DNA of 64,000 bases from Cyanophora paradoxa (taxonomy: Eukaryota > Glaucocystophyceae > Cyanophorales > Cyanophoraceae). Shown here piece after piece: positions 1 to 11,005 of the stretch (positions within the stretch are counted from its first letter, which is position 1; each line of letters begins with the position of its first letter). Made by a program: the position numbers and the translations under genes. The stretch spans positions 62,001 through 126,000 of the forward strand of contig QPMI01000511.1 of NCBI GenBank assembly GCA_004431415.1, in the 5' to 3' direction. A model generated the notes under the pieces. It made no database searches. It worked only from the letters and a program-made list of their open reading frames with translations, and was not told the DNA's origin.

Positions 1-948
1 AACCCGGCGCCGGACAAGACGGCCTCCTGCTGTGCGCTGCCGCACGCGAGGCACCCCTGGTGACGCGGCATACTGGTAGCGAAAACCGTTATTGCTAGGC
101 TAGACTGCTACGGTGCTACGCTGGTAACACTGCTACCCCGGTAGCTCGCCGAGGCTCGAGGCCCGCCAAGACTCGTAACTCGTGAGCGGGCCAGGCGCAA
201 AGCGCTGGGCGCTAGCTCCGAGGCTCTCAGGGCAGACTCGCGAGCTCTGCCAGGCTCTGACTCTATATAGCTAGCCTCTGATCCGGGGAGCTTCTCAGCG
301 GCTGCAGCGCTAGTCTAGTAACGCTAGCTGCGCACTGCGGCAAGGCTGCATGCGCAGCCGTGAGTCCGTGACCGGAACACGTGACCCTAGCCATCAGCGC
401 CGGGCGCGGCCGCTTGCAATTGCGGGCCAATTTGCGGCGGCGCCGGCGACCCGTCGACGCCGCGCCGGCGGGGCGTTACGCGTACGGTGAATGCGAACGT
501 TGACGTCGACGACGCGACGTTAACTGGCGCCGGGCCGGCCGGAATTCGAATTCGAAGGCTCCCAGACGGGTGGGTTTTTTTAGTTTTTCGAGCCTGTACC
601 CACATCAGCTAGCAAGAAACGCTTGGCGCAGGCAGCAGTCCGGCCGCTCTCTTACGAACCCGCAGGAGCAGAGGCATAGGAAAAAGCTTTGCAGACCGAT
701 TCCGCGCCGCGCGCGCGGAGTTGCTAATAGTCGGAGGCGATCGCCCAACCATCTCGCGCACACAGCTAGCTATATCGTTGATGCGGTACTTCAGGATGGC
801 TAACCGCTTGCTTGCCCCTTGAGCCCCAGCTGGCCGGCAGCGCAGGCCGCGCCACCGCTGCGCTCGCCCCTTGCTTTCCCGAGTAGTTGATCAGCCATAG
901 CCCAGCTTATTCCCTTCTTGCCACGCTTCTCCCCAGCAGCCAGCCACC
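1..948. other. left-edge intergenic DNA, no gene supported
   Basis: No reading frame here has a recognisable domain, a splice pattern like the neighbours, or codon use like them. The first 300 bases contain short scrambled repeats of GCTAC/GGTAGC and CTAG-rich stretches, and 400-560 is rich in CG with EcoRI-like GAATTC pairs. It probably holds the promoter of the adenylyl cyclase gene that starts at 949, but I can point to no specific promoter element. Confidence 0.5.
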
Positions 949-3900
949 ATGGCAGCTGGACCTCGGATGAGCCTAAGCCCTGGAATGATGAATCTGCAGG
1001 CGGTTCTCCCGTACGTGCCCGGGGGATTGCTTGCAACTGCTCCGGGCATAGCCCAGCTGAAGGCGCTCCAGGCTGGCCAGGCACGACCCGCCAGCCGCCA
1101 GTCTCTCGCGCCCGCTGATCTGCCCCACAGAGGGTGTCCGTGGCGACATACGAGGGGGCCGGCTTGCTCCTCGACAGTGCGTTCCGCTCGCTGGCGGTCC
1201 AGCGGCGCACCGCTTGAACCCCGTTCGCAGTCGCCGGCTTCTCGGCCCTCGCTCGCGATCTCACGAGGAGTAACAGCTCGACCGCGTGCGAAAAGCTGAC
1301 GGAGACGCTGAACGGTCCGCCGGGACCAGCGCGCGCGCTCGCGGTCGGCGGCGGCTTGACCGGACCGGCCCGCAGCGTTCTTCCTGGAGCTCATGAAGCG
1401 CCTGCACAGTCGGGGCGTGGAGATCCTCCTCTTCGCCGGGGACGGTGCGCTCTGCGTCTGAGGTCGCCGGGGAGCGGCTGACGCGGCGGCCGCGCGCGCG
1501 CAGCGGTGCTGGCCTTCGTGGAGAGCAACGAGCGGCGGTCGATGGGCGACGCGATCCGCCTGGCGGCGGAGGCCGCCATCGCCGTCCAGTCCATGTCCTT
1601 CAAGCGCAACAAGCACCGCCTCGTCGCCCACACGGGCCTCGGTCCGCCCGCCCCCCCGGCCCCGCCGCCGCCCTCCCGCGCCCCCGCGGGGCCTCACGCG
1701 GGGCGGCGCAGGGGCCGGCTTCCTGCAGCAGAACCTGATCGCGGGGACGGAGCGGGCGGCGCAGGCGATCTACACGGGGGACCTGGTGCGGCAGGTGTGC
1801 GAGGCGCAGCGGAGCTCGAAGGACACGGACATCGTCGTCTCCCCCGAGGCCCTCGGGCTCCTCCAGCCCATCTCCAGCTTCGGCTTCGAGCCCGTCAGCG
1901 GCGGCTCCGCGCTGCACCGCCTCCTCCCGCACGCGCACCTCCCGGGCGGCCGCCTCGCCCTCGGGGCGCAGACCTCGCGCCCCTCCACCGCCGCCTTCTC
2001 CTCGGCCCTCGCCTCGGCGCTCTCCGGCAACGGCCCGCTCTCGTACGGGTCGCCCCCCACCAGCCGGGCGACGCCGCCGACGAGCCGGCCCTCCTCGATG
2101 CGCAACATCTCGCTGGCGCTCCACCCGACGAACTCGCCGCCGGGGCCCACCGGCGCCCACCAGCAGCCGCAGCCGCAGCAGCAGCAGCGGACGCCGCCGG
2201 GGCCGGCGTCGCTCTCGCCGGGGCCGGCGACCTCCTCGGCGGCCTCCTTCCGCGACTTCCACCTCGACGGGCCCCCCACGGGCCCCGGCACGGGCCCCTC
2301 CACGCCCCTCGCCTCGGGCCAGCGCCGCGCCTCCGCCTCGCAGCACCCGCGCGGCTCGGCGCCCCAGTCCCCGGGCTCGCTGCTCTCCGCGGCGGGCATG
2401 TTCAACACGCTGGGGCCGACCTTCGCCGAGGCGCGGGGGCGCGAGTGCGAGTGCGGGGCGCTGCTCCCCGCCGCCTCGGTCGCCCCGGAGCTCGCCCTCG
2501 CCCCCTTCGAGGCCCAGGTCATGTCCCTCGCCCCCGGTCCGCCCCGCCCGCCCCCCGCCCCCGCCGCCCGAGGCCGGCGCCGCTGACGGGCCGGGGCGCG
2601 GCAGCGGCGGTGGCGGGGGGCGAGCAGAAGGCCTTCTGGGCCTCGGACATCCGCACCGTCTACGTCATCTTCGGTGCCCCCGCCCCCCGCCTGCTCGCCG
2701 GTGCCTCCGCTGACGCCCCGCCCGGCCGCTCTGCAGCCTCCTTCCCAGGTGCGGCTGCGAGGGTCCGGCCGCTCGCGGGGGGCGGGGCGCTGAGGGGGCG
2801 GGCGCAGAGCTGGACATCGACCGGTCGGCGCCCAAGGCGCGCACCAAGTCGCTGGCGGTAGCGCGCCTCCCGCCGGAGCTCGAGGAGGAGGAGCCGCTCG
2901 CGGCCCTCAACGCCCCCCGCCTCTCCTCCGCCTCGGGCGGGGCCGGCGGGCCCGGGTTCGCGCGGCGGCTCTCGGTGGGGCCCGGGCCCGGGGGCGACGG
3001 GGAGACGGCGGAGGTGGACGCGCACGCGGCGCGCTTCGGCAAGGTCGTGCGGGCCGTGCACCGCGTGTGCGAGGTCTACGGCGGCGCCGTCAACAAGGTC
3101 TTCCTCGACGACAAGGTCCCCCGCCCCCGCCCCGCCCCGCGTTCCCCGCCCCGCCCGCTCAGCGAGGAGGCGCAGGGCGCCTCGGCGCTCCTCGGCTTCG
3201 GCCTCCCCGGCTTCGTCCACGAGGACGAGTGCGCGCCCCGCCCTCCCCACGCAGCGCCCCGGCACGCCGCCCGACGTGGCGCGGCGCGGCCCGCGCGCAG
3301 CTCGGAGCGCGCGGTGCGGGCGGCGATCGACCTGGCGACCTGGTTCGAGGAGACCGACGCGCCCTTCGCCTGCGGCGTGCGCGCGCCCCGCCCCGGGCGC
3401 TCCCCGCGAAAGCCGAGCCGAGCCGGCGCGGGGCGGGCAGATCGCGGGGGGAGGACCTTCGTGGGGACGCTGGGGGCCCCTGCCGCAAGGAGTACGCTCT
3501 CGTGCGCCCTCGAGCCCCCTTTCCGCCCCGCCGCCCCGCCCCCGCGCTGGCCGAGGCTGATGCGGGGTGACAGATCGGCGACTCGGTCGTGCGCCCCCGC
3601 GCCCTCGCCCCGCCCCGCCCCGCCCCGCGCCGGCCGAGGCGGGACGGGGCGGCAGATCCTGGCAGCGCGCATGATGTCCGAGGCGCGCGTCGTCATCGCC
3701 AAGAAGGGCGCGCCCCGCTCGGTGAGCCGCCCGCCCCCCGCCCGCCGCCGCCGCCGTGCGCCGCATCGGGCGGCCGGAGCGAGGGGGTTGGGGCGGCAGC
3801 AGGAGGTCTACTGCGACGCATCGGTCTTCGAGGCGACCACCGCCGACCGCCACCCCGTGCGCCCCCGTCCGCCCCTCTCGCTTTCCTCTTCTCCTCCTCC

Positions 3901-5444
3901 TCCGAGCCGGCCGGCGGGCGGGGCGGGCAGCCGTTCGTGTTCGAGGAGCGGGAGCCGTTCAAGGCGAAGGGCTTCGCGGAGCCCGTGCGCATCTTCCGGC
4001 CTCGCGGCATGACCGGCGACGAGACGCGCGACCAGAGCAAGGTCCCCCCGCCCGCCCCCGCCCGCCCCCGCCCCCGTCCCCCCGACGCCGCCCGCCGACG
4101 CCGCCCGCGGGCCCGCCAGGCGGAGTACCGCGGGCCCAAGTCGCAGGCGGTGACGTCCGCCGGGGCGGCCGGGCAGCGCGTCAAGATCCCCTCCCAGACG
4201 CCCATCGCCATCTTCGGCCGGTGCGCGCGCCCACCCTCTCCCTCGCCTTCGCCCTCCCCCGCGCCCCGGCGGCCGCGGGGGCCGACGCGGGGCGGCAGGG
4301 AGGAGGAGATGGAGAAGATGGTGCCGCTGCTGGCGAGGCACGCGCTGGAGGGGCGGGGCGCGACGATCGTGCTGGAGGGCAAGGCGGGGATGGGGAAGAC
4401 GCACATCCGGCGCGAGCTGCAGCGCCTCGCCGCCCGCCGCGGCACGCCCGTCTTCTCCGCCTCGGGCAGCGCCGTCGAGTCCTCCACCCCGGTGCGCCCG
4501 CGGCCGCCGGCCGCGCCCGCCCGAGCGGGGCCGGGGCCGAGGGGCGGGGCGGGCAGCTCTCGTGCGTGCGGGCGATGGTGGCGGCGCTGGTGCCGGAGAC
4601 GCGGACGGAGGAGGGGCTGCGGGGCGCGCTGGCGCAGGGCGGCCTGCTGCGGGAGGACGAGGCGGCCTTCCTCTGGCGCGCCCTCTTCGAGGAGGCGGGC
4701 GAGGCGGCGGCGCCCGGCGACGAGGCGGCGAGCACGCAGCGCTCCATGGCCAAGACCGCCCGCTCCGTCAAGCGCTCCTTCGCCGTCCGCGCCGCCTCCG
4801 GCTCCGGCTCGGGCAAGAAGGAGAGCGGCGGCTCGGGGCCAGGCGGCGCGGGGGCGCTGGGGCAGGGCGCCCTGGCGCGCCTCGCGATGGTCCTCTTCCG
4901 CCTCGTCGCCGCCCTCGTCCGCCTCCGCAGCAACGACTCGGCGCACGGGGGCGAGGCCGCCGCGGCGGCGCTGGGGCCGGGGCGGTGGGGTGGCCGGGGC
5001 GCGGCGGGGCCGGTGCCGGTGCTGGAGGACCTGGCGGGGAACCCGCCGTTCGCGCTCTTCGTGGAGGATGGGCACTTCGTCGACTCGGCCTCGTGGGCCG
5101 TCCTCCACAACCTCCGCGACGTCTCCTCCCGCATGCTCGTCCGCACCGCCCCGCCCCGCCCCGCACCCCCCCGCCCGCACCGCCCGCGCCGACCCCGCCG
5201 CAGCTCGTGCTCGTGACGAGGCCGATGCAGGACCCCCGCTCGACTTCATCGCCTTGTCCACTCAGGCCCGCCCCGCCCCCGCGCCCCCCGCCCGCCCCGC
5301 CCCCGCGCCCCCGCCCGCCCCGCGCGAACCCGGCCCGAGCCCGCCGCGCAGCCGCACGCGAGCCGCCGGCGCCTGGCGGAGCCGCAGCCTGTGGAGCTCG
5401 CAGGAGGGACCACGCCCGCGCCTCGGCCAACGGCGCCTCGCCCC

Positions 5445-5483
<39 letters not shown>

Positions 5484-8400
5484 GCGCCCCGCGAGCCCCG
5501 CATCGGCCGCCATCGCCGGGGGCGGGGTGCCCGGCACGGGCCTCGCGTCGCTGACGTCGACCCTCTTCCGGCCGGCGGCGGAGAGCGCGACGGGGGAGGG
5601 CGGCCCGGGCTCCCCGGCCTCCTCCGGGGGCGAGAGCCCGCGGCGGGCGTGGTTCGCGGCGACAGAGGGCGAGCGGCGGGCGGGCGCGGCGAGCGCGCGG
5701 AGCCTGGCGGAGGCGGCGAGCAGCGCGGCGAGCCCCGGGCGGGGGTCGAACAACAGCAGCCGGCGGCGCCTCACGTTCGCGGAGGCGGCGGCCGCTGTGC
5801 TCTACGTGCGCCTCTCGCCGCTCTCGCGGGAGGCCTCCGAGGCGCTCCTCTCGCGCATGCTCGACGGCCTCCAGATGCCCGCCCGCGACCTCGAGGCGCG
5901 CCCTCCCCACGCCCCGCCCGCCCCTTGTTCTCCTGCTTACCGGGGGGGCGGGGAGCAGTACCTGCGGCAGGAGCTGCTGGCGAAGGCGGAGGGCGTGCCG
6001 CTCTACATTGTGGAGATGTCGCGGCACGTGCTGCGGGCGCGCGTGGCGGCGCAGGCGCGGGGCCTCGGGGGCGTGGACCTCACCTCGGAGATCCCGAGCT
6101 CCATCCAGAAGGTCGTCCTCTCCCAGGTCGACGCCCTCGCCAGCCACGTCCAGGTCCCCGCACCCCGCCCCGCCCCGCCCCGCCCCGCCCCGCTTCGCGC
6201 CCGCCGCTGACGCCCGGGCCCCCGCTTGCCCGCGGCGCGCGCAGGCGGTGCTGAAGCTGTGCGCGGTGATCGGCTCGGGCTTCACCGTGCAGCTGCTCAA
6301 CGCGATCGACATCTCGGGGATGGGCGCCGCCGCCATCCGCTCCGCCCTCGCCGCCCTCCGCCGCGCCGGCCTCATCCGCCGCGACGGCGACGGCGACGAG
6401 GAGGAGGACGAGGAGGACGTCCGCGCCGTGCGCCCCGCCCCCCGCCCGCCCCGCCCGTCCCGCCCGCCTATCGCCCGCGCCGGGCGGCCTCTGACGCGCC
6501 GCCGGCGTGCAGGTCGTGGTGCCCCTCTCGTCGCCGGAGGAGGGCGAGGGGGGGCGCTCGCCGGGGCACGACCCGAGCGACGAGGTGCCCCACTCGTTCA
6601 CCCACGGCATCGTCAAGGCCCGCCCCCGCCCACCCGCCCGCCGGCCCCGCCCCGCCCCGCCCCGCCGCGGCTGACGCGCCGGGGGCGCGCAGGAGGCGGT
6701 GTACCAGGGGATGACGCAGGCGGTGAAGCGGGATGTGCACTGCAACTACGCGGCGCACATCGAGGCGAGCGCCGCGGGGCGCGACCCCGCCGTCCTCGCG
6801 TGCGCCCCGCCCCCGCCCCGCCCCCGCCGCCGGTCTCGCCGACGGGGTGCGTGCGCGCGTGGGGCAGGCTGCACTGGCGGCTCGGCGAGCAGCACGACCG
6901 GGCGCTCGAGTTCCTCGAGCGGGCGGCCACGCGCGCCGTCGCCCGCGGCGCCATCGTCGAGGCCCGCCGCCTCCTCTCCGAGGCCCGCCCCGCCCCGCCC
7001 CGGCCGCCTCGCCCCCGGCACTCACGCCTGGCGGCAGATCGTGGAGACGATCGATGCGTTCAGCCTGGCGGGCAAGCTCCCGCGCCTCCCCGAGCGCTTC
7101 CACCCCCAGGCGCCCTCTGTCCCGCGCCCCCGCCCCCACCCCCTCGCCCCTCACGCGGCGGGCGGCAGGGCCTGGTGATCACGGACGTGGCGAACACGCG
7201 GGCCGGCTTCTTCCCCTTCGCGGACACCAAGCCGGAGCAGAGCCGCTGGCGCCGCGTCCGCTGGGCCGCCCTCCGCGCCTGGGCCAACCTCGAGTGCCGC
7301 CCCGCCCGCCCGCCCGCCCCGATCCCGCCGGGGCCTCGCGAGCGGGCGGGGTTCGGCGCAGGACGATGCTGGGGCGCTCGGAGGACGTCGAGTGCCTCGC
7401 GGTGCGCGCGGGCGGCCCGTCTGGCCGGCCGGCCCCCGCTCACCGCGGCGCGCGCGCGGGGCAGGGCGCGTGCCTGGAGACGCTGGGGAGCCCGTGCCGA
7501 GCTTCAAGCCCTCCTTCTGGAGCAAGATCAGTGCGCGCCGCCCGCTCGCCCCTCCGCCGGCCGGCCTCCGAGGGGCGGCGGGGGCGCAGACGTGTACGCG
7601 CGGGTGGCGAAGATCGTGCTGACGGAGCCCAAGGCGGCGCGCCCGCGGGTCAAGATCGGGCAGCTCGCCGCCGGCGAGGAGGCCCAGCAGCAGCCGCAGC
7701 AGCCGCCGCAGCCGCAGGGCGGCGGCTCGCGGCCGGGGACGCCGACGGCGGCGAAGCTGGACGGGCGGACGGAGGAGGAGATCGCCGTCGTCGACTGCCT
7801 CGTCCTCATCGGCCGCTCCGTCCTCCGCGCCGGCCGCAACGAGAAGGCGGCCGGCGGCGGCCCCGCCGACAACGTCTTCCACGTCTGGGTCGCCTCCCTC
7901 GTCCGCGCCCTCGAGCTCTCCTACTCCTGCAAGGTCCCCGCCCCCGCGCCCCCGCCCCCCCGCCCTCCTCTCCCGCCTCAGCTCCCTCCTCCGCCAGGTG
8001 GAGGCGGAGCCCCACGCGAAGGCGCTGGCGTACGGGGCGTACCTGCTGCTCGCCCTGGGGCACCAGAAGCTCGCGCAGAAGATGATCGCCCGCGCCGACG
8101 CCATCGCCGACCGCCTCGGCGAGGACGCCGTCCGCCCCCGCCCCCGCCCCCGCCCCGCCCCGCCCCGCCCCCGCCGAGGGGCCTGCTCGCTGGGGCAGGC
8201 GCGGGCGAGCGTGTGGACGGTGCGGGGGACGCTGGAGTGCACGGCGGGGCGCTTCGGAGAGGGCCACGCGCTCTTCGAGCGCACCATCGAGCACCTCGGC
8301 CTCGCCACCTTCCCCGGGGTGGAGCCGGCGACCCTCTCCCTCGTCACCCTCTTCCTCGCGGGGCGCCTGGAGGAGGCCGAGGAGCGCGCGCAGGCCCTCG

Positions 8401-9656
8401 TCGCCTTCCTCTCCCGCCTCGCCCGCGACGCCTTCGGTGCGCCCGCCCCGCCCCGCCCCCCCGCCTCGGGCGGCGTGCGAGGGGCGGGCGGGGGGCAGCG
8501 GTGGACGTGAGCACGGCGGTGACGGGCTTCGTGGCGTTCGCCGCGGGGCGCGACGACGAGGCGGCCGCGCAGCTCGACCGCCTCCCGGGGCGCCCCGCGG
8601 GGCCCTCCGCCTCCTGGGTGCACCACACCGCCGCCATCCTCATCGGCCTCTTCATCTGGCGCACCCACGGCGACACCTCCAAGGCCCGGCCCCGGCCCCG
8701 GCCCCGGCCCCGCCCCCGCCCCCGCCCCGCTTGACGCCCCGGGCAGATGCTGGAGGCGTCGCGGGGGCTGCTCTTCTGGTGGCAGCACCACCAGCGGGGG
8801 GTGACGTGGCCCTACACCCTCGCCATCTTCTGCGTCCTCGACTTCCTCCACCACCGCTCCAGCGCCGCCCGCGAGCACCTCGACCGCGTCGCACGGTCCG
8901 CCCCGCCCCGCCCCCCGCCCCCGCCCCGCCCCCGCCCCGCCCGCCGGCGCCGAGGCCGCCGCGCGCAGGCTGCGCAAGGCCGCCTCGAAGATCGCCGCCC
9001 CGCAGCTCACCGTCAGCGGCGGCGCGGCGGCGGCGCCGGCGGGCGCGCCGCACCTCGTCCTGCCGGCCGCCGCGAGCGCGGGCCTGGAGGCGGAGCCCTT
9101 CCGGAGCGCCTCGGAGCCCGTGCCGGCCACGCCGGGGGCGCGGCGGGCCTCCTCGCCGGGGGCCTTCACGGCGGGGGCGGGGCCGGCGCCGCTGCAGAAG
9201 CCGGCGTCGCTGATCATCGGGGCGGACGACGTGCGCAAGGCGACGGGCTCGACGCTGCGGAGCGCGCAGCAGGCGGCCGAGCAGGCGGCCGGCGAGCTCC
9301 GCGACGCCATGCACCTCATGGAGGCGACCGCCGCCAAGCGCCTCCCCGCCCTCGGCCCCTCCTCCGCCTCTTCGCCGCCGAGCGCCGGGGCTCTCGCCGC
9401 GGCAGCGCGCGGCGGCGCTGCGGCAGGCGCGGGAGGGGCTCGCGCAGGCGGGGCTCGCCCTCTTCGAGGCGGCCGCCCTCGTGCGGCTCGCCCTCGCCGA
9501 GCCCGACCCCGCCGCCGCCGCCGAGGCCGCCGCCGCGGCCGCCGCCCTCTGCGACGAGTCGGGCCTCGAGCTGCGCGCCCTCCTCCGCCTCCAGTCGGGC
9601 GACGCCTCCCCCGCGGCGACGCCGCCCGCGGCCGCTACGTCTCCATCTGGATCTGA
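949..9656 (+). CDS. soluble adenylyl cyclase-like protein (ADCY10 type), multi-exon
   Basis: Predicted cytosolic class III adenylyl cyclase, making cAMP from ATP. The first ATG context is at 949 (MAAGPRMSLSPG). The first catalytic domain is split over exons at about 1131-1650: a segment reading LLLDIAGFSALARDLT, then LLFAGDAVLAFVE, giving the two metal-binding Asp residues. A second cyclase domain at about 2640-3710 contains VNKVFLDDK, GFGLPGF and, across an intron, AARMM; the Arg of the transition-state pair is kept, but the usual Asn position reads Ile if my splice is right. A P-loop (EGKAGMGKTH) follows at about 4378-4410, then helical TPR-like sequence to about 9640. This domain order is that of human ADCY10 (1610 aa). 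Introns are C-rich with GTGCGC donors and GCAG acceptors; the intron after LKALQ (near 1070) appears to be GC-AG. The stop is either at 9656 or, without a last intron, at 9741. Exon borders were inferred by eye. Confidence 0.85.
5446..5484. repeat. (CCG)n trinucleotide tract
   Basis: About a dozen CCG/GCC units in a row lie in the linker after the P-loop region of the cyclase gene. If exonic they encode an Arg, Pro or Ala run depending on frame. The tract is probably intronic or in a low-complexity linker, and its length is likely polymorphic. Confidence 0.7.
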
Positions 9657-9741
9657 CGCGACGCGGTCCCACCTCGCCCGGGCCGCCTGGCCCGGCCGAA
9701 GAGGGCGGCGCGCGCCGCCCTCTCTCCTCGCTTTTATTTGA

Positions 9742-11005
9742 TGCGCGCGTTTGCACCCAGGAGGTTTTCAATCGATTTGGTAGGCAGGCCAAACAGTGGT
9801 TTCAATAGCGTATTGTGGCACGCGCACTTTGTTATTGTGGCGCCCTCCTCTGCCAGAGTGGAGGGCCCCCGCCCGCTTTCTCCTCCGTGCCTCGGCTTGC
9901 AATTTACAGGATTCTGATTTGCTTGTTGGATTTTCCTCCGTCCGTCTCTGCGGTTGGACGTGTGCTCGTTTTCACTCTTCGTTGTGGCATCGGCACCAGT
10001 TTTTGCCAGTAGCACGAGGGCCACCGGCGGATAGTGCGTGCAGTGCATTAGCTGAAGCGGCTGTTTTCTCCTCGGCTTGGAGCTGCGATTTTACTCCGCG
10101 ATCCAGTATTTAAGAATTTAGACGTTGCTCGACTCTTTCGCCTGGATCTGTGCCCCGTATGTATTCATGTGCGCCTGGATCTATACGGGTATTCATGTAT
10201 TCATGTGCGTAAGATCGATTATCAATAGCCCAGGTCTTTATGCTTTGACAATACTGGACAGTATTTTACGTATGGGTCGGAGTATATGAAGCTTGCAGTG
10301 TTATCTTCAGTTTTTTTCGCGTTCTTCCTGAACGACAATCATGAATTCGATTCCTCACGTGCTTGCAATTCCCGCAGTGCCACGATGCTTGCAATTCCCG
10401 CAGCTCGAACTCGAATTCAGACGGCCGCAATTATTTGCAAACCCGACGTCGACCTTAAGGCTCGACTGCACTGCGGCATGCGCAATGGCCCCGGAAATCC
10501 TGCTCCTGCTCCTTCGAATTCCATACATAGATCTCATATGGATGATGACAGTCACAAATTTAAATTAACTACGTATACAGTCATAGCTTGAAAACCAAAA
10601 TTGATATCGATGTCGCTCATGATATCGATCAGGCCTAGGGTGCCGGCCTTGACCCTACTGGTTATTGGCTAGCCCCACCCCTATCTATATATCTAAATTT
10701 GGCCACGGCCATGGCTCTATCTTATATAATTAGACTTCGAGAGCCCAGACCGTCGCGATCGGATGCCAGCACTAGTACGGCCAGGCTCTGGCCATGGGCT
10801 GCCATAGCCACTGCCTGCTAACTGTAGCCTGTAGCCTGTATGCTAGGACCGGAGACGGGCAGCTGTACCGGGGGAACTTTCATTTTATGTACATGTACAC
10901 GTCATTTATTATAAACAAATTACAGATGCGGTTGGTATACGTAATTATAAGAAGCGCAAATTACCGGGGCGAGAGCGAATATTAATTGAAGCTCAAGGGG
11001 GGCGG
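9742..11005. other. convergent intergenic region between cyclase and kinase genes
   Basis: Both neighbouring genes end here, so this is shared 3' flank. Base composition falls sharply compared with the genes: AT-rich runs occur near 10540-10620 and 10700-10740. No reading frame has a recognisable domain. I see no clear terminator or RNA gene. Confidence 0.5.

Noticed and set aside
1506-2861. long Arg/Pro/Ala-rich open frames overlapping real exons (here and in many other places)
   Set aside because: They are by-products of high G+C. They lack domains, run through introns and oppose frames with clear motifs.
8686-8730. (GGCCCC)n-like repeat as a regulatory element
   Set aside because: It fits the C-rich body of a normal intron of this genome, followed by TTGACGC and GGGCAG.
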